Source: Kribbella monticola
Lineage (GTDB): Bacteria; Actinomycetota; Actinomycetes; Propionibacteriales; Kribbellaceae
Direction of reading: 5' to 3'
Assembly: GCF_003261635.1 (NCBI RefSeq)
Contig: NZ_QFXK01000091.1
Coordinates: forward strand, 62,001 to 126,000
DNA length: 64,000 bases
Shown: piece after piece, positions 58,468 through 64,000 of the stretch
How positions within the stretch are numbered: position 1 is the stretch's first letter
How the letters are laid out: the number at the start of each line of letters is the position of its first letter
Notes under the pieces: generated by a model
Seen by the model: the letters and a program-made list of their open reading frames with translations, nothing else
Database searches by the model: none
What the model was told of the DNA's origin: nothing
Translations under genes and position numbers: made by a program

Positions 58468-59331
58468 CTACGGCAGGATGCGGCTCAGGAAGTTGTCGAT
58501 CAGGGTGGCGATCTTGGGGGCGTGGGTTTCCAGGGCGAAGTGGCCGGTGGGGAGGAGGTGGATTTCGGCGGCGGGGAGGTCGCGTTGGAAGGCCTTGGCG
58601 CCGGCGGGCGGGAAGATCTCGTCGTTCTCGCCCCAGACGGCGAGCAGCGGGACCTGGCTGGTGCGGAAGTACTCCTGGAACTTCGGGTACAGCGCGAAGT
58701 TCGTCAGATAGGTCCGGGTCAGGTCCACCTGCACCTGATCGGCGCCCGGCCGGCTCAGCAGGGAGAGGTCGTGTTGCCAGGCGTCCGGGCTGAGCAGCGT
58801 CTGGTCCGGCACCCCGTGCTGGTACTGCCACTTCACCATCGCCTCGCTGTGCATCCGGCCCACCGTGGCAGCATTCTCGGGCGTCGGATCGGCGTCGTAG
58901 GCAACGATGTCCGCCCACATCTCCTCGACGATGCCGTCCTCGTACGCGTTCCCGTTCTGCGTGATGATCGCCGTGATCCGCTCCGGATGTGCCAGTGCCA
59001 TCCGCCACCCGATCGGCGCGCCGTAGTCCTGCACATACAGCCCGTACGCCGTGAGACCGAGCTTCTCGGTGAAGGCGGTCGTGATCTCCGCGAGCGCGGC
59101 GAAGCTGTAGTCGAAAGCATCTGCCGGCGGCATCGCCGAATAGCCGAAGCCCAGGTGGTCGGGCGCGATCAGGTGGTACTTGTCCGCCAGCTTCGGGATC
59201 AGGTCGCGGAACATGTGCGAGCTGGTCGGAAACCCGTGCAACAGCAGCAGCACCGGCGCTTCCGCGGGTCCTGCCTCCCGGTAGAAGATCTCGTGCCCCT
59301 CGACCTCGACGGTCCGGTGGTGAACGGTCAT
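58468..59331 (-). CDS. Alpha/beta hydrolase, epoxide-hydrolase/haloalkane-dehalogenase-like
   Basis: The 287-residue alpha/beta hydrolase has the HGFPTSSHMFRDL oxyanion-hole motif and the nucleophile elbow YVQDYGAPIG. The nucleophile is therefore an aspartate (D in QDYG), as in epoxide hydrolases and haloalkane dehalogenases. The acid follows in WGENDEIFP, and the histidine in LPTGHFALETH. ATG start at 59331 after GAAGGGG. Divergent from a CGNR regulator with 70 bases between, so it may be its target. Confidence 0.85.
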   Translation of the reverse strand: MTVHHRTVEVEGHEIFYREAGPAEAPVLLLLHGFPTSSHMFRDLIPKLADKYHLIAPDHLGFGYSAMPPADAFDYSFAALAEITTAFTEKLGLTAYGLYVQDYGAPIGWRMALAHPERITAIITQNGNAYEDGIVEEMWADIVAYDADPTPENAATVGRMHSEAMVKWQYQHGVPDQTLLSPDAWQHDLSLLSRPGADQVQVDLTRTYLTNFALYPKFQEYFRTSQVPLLAVWGENDEIFPPAGAKAFQRDLPAAEIHLLPTGHFALETHAPKIATLIDNFLSRILP

Positions 59332-59401
59332 CGCTAACCCCTTCAACGGATTTATCTGGTTACGCCGAACAGCAAACACCGCGCCGGTGTAACCTGTCAA
59401 C

Positions 59402-59878
59402 ATGTCCAATATGGTTAGGTCCGACGATGAGCTGTTGCTGGAGCTGCTCAACTCGGCGCCGATCGTCGACGGGGTGCCGACCGACGCGCTGCGGGGGTCC
59501 GGGGCGAGCGGCTGGTTGCGCGAGCGCGGCATCCCGGGGCCGGCGGCGGCTGCGCGCGAAGTACGGGATGCCGTTGCCGACGTAGTACGGGGCGAGGTAT
59601 CGGCTGCGAGTCTGGGGAGGTTCTTGCGGGATGTGCGGCAGGTGCCGGTGGTGTCAGCCGATGGCGTGCGGTGGCGGCTCGAGGGTGCGCGATTCCCCGC
59701 AAGAGCCGTGCTGGCGTGGGCTGAGGTGAAGGACAGGTTGCGGCCGTGTGAGAACGACGCGGAATGCCGGTTGTTCCTGATCGACCGCAGTAAGGCGAAT
59801 GTTCGTCGCTGGTGCTCGATGTCGACCTGTGGCAACCGGCTCAAAGCCCGCCGCCACCAGGCCCGCCTGCACGACTAG
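59402..59878 (+). CDS. CGNR zinc-finger family protein
   Basis: The 158-residue protein has the helical N-terminal ABATE-like part and the C-terminal CGNR zinc finger: CENDAECRLFLIDRSKANVRRWCSMSTCGNR, with the ligand cysteines in C-x(5)-C and W-C-S-M-x-x-C-G-N-R. Such proteins are probable stress-linked transcription regulators. ATG start. It lies divergent from the epoxide-hydrolase-like gene and overlaps the last four bases of the convergent terC gene. Confidence 0.85.
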   Translation: MSNMVRSDDELLLELLNSAPIVDGVPTDALRGSGASGWLRERGIPGPAAAAREVRDAVADVVRGEVSAASLGRFLRDVRQVPVVSADGVRWRLEGARFPARAVLAWAEVKDRLRPCENDAECRLFLIDRSKANVRRWCSMSTCGNRLKARRHQARLHD

Positions 59879-61083
59879 TGCGTATGTGGCGTTCCTGCGG
59901 CGGCGGCTTCGGCTTCGTGGCTGGCGGAGGCGCGGCGGCAGAGTTCGAGGAGTTCGGGCTCGTTCTTGACGATCTGCTTGGCCTTGGGGCCGAGGGCGAT
60001 GATGTGGTCGCGGGAGTCCAGGAGCCGGCGGTAGATCCGTTCCCGCTCGGCCGGATCGTCGGTGTACTCGGCGTCGAGGTAGGCGGTCGCGTCCCGGCGT
60101 ACGTTGGCCATCGCGGTCTGGGTGCGGCCGCGGGTGCTGAACAGCGACCCGAAGATCGTGATCAGCAGCACGACCAGGATGACCACCAGGGACAGTCCGG
60201 TGGTGATCTCGACGACCTCGATCGGTTCGCCGTCGTTGACGAACGGCAGGTTGTTCTCGTGCAGCGCGTGCAGGATCAGCTTGGTGCCGATGAACGCCAG
60301 GATCGCGGCCAGCCCGTAGGACAGGTAGATCAGCCGGTCCAGCAGACCGTCGAGCAGGAAGTACAGCTGGCGCAGGCCGAGCAGGCTGAACGCGGTCGCG
60401 CTGAACACCACGAAGACGTTCTGGGTGAGTCCGAAGATCGCCGGGATCGAGTCCAGCGCGAACATCAGGTCGGTGCCCCCGATGGCCACCATCACCAGCA
60501 GCATCGGGGTCATCACCCGGCGGCCGTCGAGCCGGGTGAACAGCCGGTCGCCGTCGTAGCCGTCGGTGGTCCGGAACAGCCGGCGGGCGAGCCGGACGAT
60601 GATGTTCTGGGCTGAGTGGGACTCCTCGGTCTGCGGCCGGAACATGTTGCCGGCGGTGACCAGCAGCGCCAGCCCGAACAGGTAGAAGACCCAGGCGAAC
60701 TGGTTGATCAGCGCCGAGCCGAGCAGGATGAACGCCGTCCGGGCGATCAGCGAGATGACGATGCCGACCAGCAGCACCTTCTGCTGGTTCTCCCGCGGCA
60801 CCCGGAAGCTGCCCATGATGATCAGGAACACGAACAGGTTGTCGACCGACAACGCCTTCTCGGTGACGTACCCGGCGAAGTACTCCGAACCCATCGAGCT
60901 GCCGCCGAGTGCCAGCGTCCCGACGCCGAACAGGAGCGCGATCCCGACGTACAGGGCGGACCAGACGGCTGCCTCCCGGGTGGTCGGGACGTGCGCGCTG
61001 CGGACATGGAAGACGTAGTCGAACACCAGCAGGGCCAGGATCGCCGCGACCGTGAGGATCCAGGCCAGCGGGGAAACGGTCAT
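59875..61083 (-). CDS. TerC-family integral membrane protein
   Basis: The 402-residue protein has about seven to nine membrane helices. TerC-family sequences include VTEKALSVDNLFVFLIIMGSFRVP, with the essential D-N pair (residues near 80-81), GGTDLMFALDSIPAIFGLTQNVFVVFSATAFSLLGLRQLYFLL (another D-S-I-P motif), and a long charged C-terminus. TerC-like proteins are linked to metal (Mn, Ca) export across the membrane and to tellurite resistance. The start is the ATG at 61083. No riboswitch-like structure is obvious in the leader. Confidence 0.88.
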   Translation of the reverse strand: MTVSPLAWILTVAAILALLVFDYVFHVRSAHVPTTREAAVWSALYVGIALLFGVGTLALGGSSMGSEYFAGYVTEKALSVDNLFVFLIIMGSFRVPRENQQKVLLVGIVISLIARTAFILLGSALINQFAWVFYLFGLALLVTAGNMFRPQTEESHSAQNIIVRLARRLFRTTDGYDGDRLFTRLDGRRVMTPMLLVMVAIGGTDLMFALDSIPAIFGLTQNVFVVFSATAFSLLGLRQLYFLLDGLLDRLIYLSYGLAAILAFIGTKLILHALHENNLPFVNDGEPIEVVEITTGLSLVVILVVLLITIFGSLFSTRGRTQTAMANVRRDATAYLDAEYTDDPAERERIYRRLLDSRDHIIALGPKAKQIVKNEPELLELCRRASASHEAEAAAAGTPHTH

Positions 61084-61182
61084 CGTCGAGGTTCCGATCA
61101 CGAGGGGCCTGGGACGGTCACCAGCCAATCATGTGTGGACCCCGGCTGAAGACACCTGTAAGAAATTGCCCAAACTGCATCT

Positions 61183-61210
61183 TTGCACTTTCGGCAAGTT
61201 TTGCTACGGT
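61183..61210 (+). promoter_or_regulatory. Promoter of the TetR gene, likely leaderless
   Basis: TTGCAC (61183-61188) and TACGGT (61205-61210) are separated by 16 bases. Transcription should begin around 61217-61218, at the ATG itself, so the mRNA would be leaderless, and no ribosome site is visible. Confidence 0.6.
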
Positions 61211-61217
61211 CGTGTGC

Positions 61218-61832
61218 ATGGACGGTTTGCGGGAGCAGAAGAAGCGGGAGACCAGGATCGCGCTGAGCTGGGCGGCGATCCGGTTGACGGTGGAGCGCGG
61301 GTATCAGAATGTCCGGGTCGAGGACATCGCCGCCGAGGCCGGTGTCTCGCTGCGGACCTTCCGGAACTACTTCTCGAACAAGGCGGAGGCGATCGCCGCC
61401 CGGCAGGTCGACCGGATCACCCGGATCGCCGACGGGCTCCGGGCCCGGCCGGCCGACGAGCCGCTGTGGGTGGCGATCCGGGCAGCGGTCGAGGAGAACT
61501 ACCAGCTCGGCCAGCCCGAGCAGGGGAGCGCGCTGCCGCCCGATGAGCAATGGCTGGCCGGCGTGCGGTTGATGGGGACCGAGCCGGCCCTGCGCGGCGA
61601 GTTGGCGAAAGCGCACGCACAGGTGCAGGAGGAGTTCGCCAAGGCGGTCGCCGACCGCACCGGAACCACCGGCCTGTATCCACGGCTCGTCGCGGCCGCG
61701 TTCAGCGCTGCCATCGCAACGGTGTCGGAGGAATGGCAACGCGCCGATCCGCCGAGGCCGCTGACCGAACTACTCCAAGAAGCTCTCGACCTGCTGACCA
61801 CCGGCTTCCCGGAGCCCCGGCCGACAGCCTGA
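61218..61832 (+). CDS. TetR family transcriptional regulator
   Basis: The 204-residue regulator has an N-terminal helix-turn-helix (about residues 8-55, TRIALSWAAIRLTVERG, VRVEDIAAEAGVSLRTFRNYFSNKAEAI) and a variable ligand-binding domain. It starts 78 bases before the flavin monooxygenase in the same direction, which it probably controls. It is divergent from terC. Confidence 0.9.
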   Translation: MDGLREQKKRETRIALSWAAIRLTVERGYQNVRVEDIAAEAGVSLRTFRNYFSNKAEAIAARQVDRITRIADGLRARPADEPLWVAIRAAVEENYQLGQPEQGSALPPDEQWLAGVRLMGTEPALRGELAKAHAQVQEEFAKAVADRTGTTGLYPRLVAAAFSAAIATVSEEWQRADPPRPLTELLQEALDLLTTGFPEPRPTA

Positions 61833-61910
61833 AGTCCAGCACCACCAGCCTCCCCGGGCCGTCCCCGGGGCGGTCGGTCACGCCCAAAACCAGTGGAAGA
61901 AGGACCGATC

Positions 61911-63467
61911 ATGGAACAAGTCGTCATCGCGGGTGCCGGACCGAACGGCCTGATGCTCGCCAGTGAACTCAAGTTGGCCGGCGTCAGCGCGATCGTGCTG
62001 GAGCGGCTGCCGGAACGCAGTACGGTGCCGCGGGCCAACGGTCTGGTCGGCCAGGTCGTCCGGATGCTCGACCGGCGAGGCCTGTACGAAAGGCTGAACC
62101 CGGGCCAGCCGGTGCCCACGCCCCGGTTCGTGTTCGGCGCCCTGCCCTTGGATCTGAGTCAACTCGCCGACAATCCGCTCTACCTCTTGCAGGCTCCCCA
62201 GGCCCGGATCGAGCAGGTCCTCCAGGAGCGCGCGCTGGAACTGGGAGTCGAGATCCGCCGCGGTCACGAACTCGCCGGCTTCACCCAAGATGCCGAGGCG
62301 GTCCGCATCCAGATCGACGGCCCGGACGGCTCGTACGAACTCACCTCCCGCTATCTGGTCGGCGCCGACGGCGGCCACAGCCTCACCCGCAAGCTCGCGG
62401 GCATCGACTTCCCGGGCGTCACACACGACGACACGGTCTCCCGTACTGCGCATGCCATGGTCGCGGCCGAGCTCATCGACCCCCTCACCGGTGGGCTGAG
62501 CATCCCCGGCTACGGCAAGATTCCGCCGTTCATGCATCACCGCACCGAGCGCGGTGTCTTCGTCTACGCGCCCTTCCCGAGCGGTCCGCCGCTGGTCAGT
62601 ACTGCGGAACGGGGTGGAGCGCCGTCGACCGGCCCGGTGACGTTGGCCGAAGTACAGGAGAGCGCCGAGCGAGTTCTCGGCGTCGGGCTGGAGCTCAGTC
62701 CGCCGGAAGGCGAGGGTCCGCATCAGTTGCGGCGGGTCGAAGGTGGAAACAGCCGGTTGGCCGATCGGTTCCGTGAGGGCCGGGTGCTGTTGGTCGGCGA
62801 CGCCGCGCACGTGCATTCGGCGATCGGTGGGCCGGGACTCAACCTTGGTCTGCAGGACACGATCAACCTCGGCTGGAAGCTGGCCGCCGAACTCCAGGGC
62901 TGGGCGCCTGACGGCCTGCTCGACAGCTACGAGTCCGAGCGGCGGCCCGTCGGCGAGCGAGTGGTCATGCATACCCAGGCGCAGAGCGCATTGATTGCCC
63001 CAGGCAAAGAAGTGACGGCATTGCGGCAGTTGATGACGGAACTGCTCGACAATCCCGCCAACGTCCAGCACCTCGCTGACCTGATGTCAGGGGCGGACAT
63101 CCGGTACGGCGACGGTGCAGGCCATCCGCTGGTCGGCCGCTGGGCGCCGGATCTGGTGATCTCGGAGGATTCCGGCCGCTCGAGCCGGCTGGCCGAGTTG
63201 ACCCGCAGTGCCCGGCCGTTGCTGATCGACCTCACCGAGAACGCGGGTTTCGCGGAGCTGCTGGCCGAGGTGGACCGGATCGAGGTCATTTCCGGCCGCG
63301 GGGCGATTCCCGGGCAGCCGGTGGCGTTGCTGATCAGGCCGGACGGGTATGTGGCCTGGGCTGCCGACGTCGACGGACGGGTCGAGCGCGAGGCGCTTGA
63401 GGATGCGCTCGCGCGCTGGTTCGCAGTACGGGTTCAGCCGCGGCCTTTGACCAAGGCGACCAGGTAA
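61911..63467 (+). CDS. FAD-dependent aromatic monooxygenase
   Basis: The 518-residue PheA/TfdB-type flavin monooxygenase has the N-terminal GAGPNGLMLASEL (G-x-G-x-x-G), the central GADGGHSLTRKLAGI (D-G motif), and GDAAHVHSAIGGPGLNLGLQDTINLGWKLA. The C-terminal thioredoxin-like domain ends in VDGRVEREALEDALARWF. It hydroxylates an aromatic substrate using NAD(P)H and O2. GAAGGACC precedes the ATG. Coupled to a TetR regulator; overlaps the convergent XRE-cupin gene by 34 bases. Confidence 0.9.
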   Translation: MEQVVIAGAGPNGLMLASELKLAGVSAIVLERLPERSTVPRANGLVGQVVRMLDRRGLYERLNPGQPVPTPRFVFGALPLDLSQLADNPLYLLQAPQARIEQVLQERALELGVEIRRGHELAGFTQDAEAVRIQIDGPDGSYELTSRYLVGADGGHSLTRKLAGIDFPGVTHDDTVSRTAHAMVAAELIDPLTGGLSIPGYGKIPPFMHHRTERGVFVYAPFPSGPPLVSTAERGGAPSTGPVTLAEVQESAERVLGVGLELSPPEGEGPHQLRRVEGGNSRLADRFREGRVLLVGDAAHVHSAIGGPGLNLGLQDTINLGWKLAAELQGWAPDGLLDSYESERRPVGERVVMHTQAQSALIAPGKEVTALRQLMTELLDNPANVQHLADLMSGADIRYGDGAGHPLVGRWAPDLVISEDSGRSSRLAELTRSARPLLIDLTENAGFAELLAEVDRIEVISGRGAIPGQPVALLIRPDGYVAWAADVDGRVEREALEDALARWFAVRVQPRPLTKATR

Positions 63468-64000
63468 CGGCAGTCCGCCGTACCGGGGTTCTCGAAGGTG
63501 GTCGGCGACGGTTGCCCGAGTTGGAGGCAGTCGCCGGCCGCCAGGTCGTGGACCAACGGGCCTTCGTGGAAGCGGAGGTGGCCGTCGAGAACCCAGATCT
63601 GCTGGTATTTGAAGATGTAGGCGTCGGCCGGGTAGGAGACGGACGCGCCGGCCGGGAGTTCCACCTCGACCAGTTCGAGTGGGCCGTCGGTGGCGGGGGA
63701 GACAGCCCGGCGCCGGTAGCCGGTGGCCGGATCGGTCCACACGGGCTGGTCGGCGGCCCGCCGGAGCAGTTCGCCGGTGCCTTCCTCGGCTCGGGCGACC
63801 AGTTCGGACAGCGTCATACCGAGCGCGCCGGAGAGGCGGCCGAGCAGTACTGCGGTCGCCTGCGCCTCGCCGCGCTCGATCTTGCCGATCATCGCGCGGG
63901 AGACGCCGGATCGCTCGGCGAGGGCGTTCACCGACAGGTCGAGCGCGACGCGGGCCTGCTGGACGGCGGACGCGAGCGAGGCGGACAGCGGATCTTCCAT
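63434..64000 (-). CDS. XRE-cupin transcriptional regulator
   Basis: The 188-residue regulator has an N-terminal XRE helix-turn-helix (about residues 10-65, ALDLSVNALAERSGVSRAMIGKIERGEAQATAVLLGRLSGALGMTLSELV) and a C-terminal cupin (about residues 105-180, VSYPADAYIFKYQQIWVLDGHLRF, AGDCLQLGQPSPTTFENPG). The ATG is at the very edge of the window, so the upstream region is unseen. Its stop lies inside the end of the monooxygenase gene in convergent orientation. Confidence 0.88.
   Translation of the reverse strand: MEDPLSASLASAVQQARVALDLSVNALAERSGVSRAMIGKIERGEAQATAVLLGRLSGALGMTLSELVARAEEGTGELLRRAADQPVWTDPATGYRRRAVSPATDGPLELVEVELPAGASVSYPADAYIFKYQQIWVLDGHLRFHEGPLVHDLAAGDCLQLGQPSPTTFENPGTADCRYLVALVKGRG

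Noticed and set aside
61084..61217. Metal-sensing riboswitch before terC
   Set aside because: The leader is short and no conserved multi-stem structure can be traced; the promoter there points to the TetR gene.

Overview
The window is high-GC, densely coded actinobacterial DNA. Many genes overlap by four bases (ATGA or GTGA), GTG starts are common, and the content includes an ECF42-type sigma factor with a DGPF partner, a LAL-type LuxR regulator, an F420/LLM-type oxidoreductase and a CGNR zinc finger. I infer a Kribbella-like member of the Propionibacteriales. That is a judgement from gene content, not a database match. No phage, transposon, CRISPR array or replication origin is visible, and one tRNA (Tyr) is present.

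The first half (1-32723) is built around a scattered second complex I. The left edge carries korB (cut by the window edge) and korA, a 2-oxoglutarate:ferredoxin oxidoreductase, divergent from a lipoprotein gene and nuoA. nuoBC follow 11 kb later, then nuoH, then nuoIJKLMN as one tightly overlapped block. No nuoD, E, F or G is present. Unrelated genes separate the nuo blocks. These are a LAL regulator and three small paralogous proteins with a duplicated leader, a five-gene coupled operon (NCS1 permease, isochorismatase-type hydrolase, GntR regulator, ADP-ribosylglycohydrolase, PfkB kinase), an SDR, an epoxide-hydrolase-like enzyme, an NmrA-like protein, an ABC export system with its lipoprotein and two-component system, an ECF42 sigma factor with its DGPF partner, and a MetF-like protein. 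The kor and nuo genes together suggest electron flow from 2-oxoglutarate through ferredoxin to a membrane module without the NADH-oxidising arm.

The middle (32755-50628) holds a beta-propeller lactonase, a phytanoyl-CoA dioxygenase pair with a divergent AraC regulator, an APH-like kinase, a GNAT-like protein, a GT39 mannosyltransferase-like protein, YajQ, tRNA-Tyr and an ECF sigma factor with a membrane partner. It continues with an alpha/beta-hydrolase fused to a LuxR helix-turn-helix, a methyltransferase, a possible Shedu-like (DUF4263) protein, a three-gene extracytoplasmic flavin electron-transfer module (ferric-reductase-like protein, FMN-binding protein, ApbE), another methyltransferase, and a MarR/LLM pair.

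The last part (50800-64000) holds an aldo/keto reductase broken by one missing base, an RraA-like protein, a small P-loop kinase, an Ada/AlkA-type protein that appears to have lost its glycosylase active site, an ICL/PEP-mutase-like enzyme with a monooxygenase, two VOC proteins, a SpoU RNA methyltransferase, a second epoxide-hydrolase-like enzyme, a CGNR regulator, TerC, a TetR regulator with a flavin monooxygenase, and an XRE-cupin regulator.
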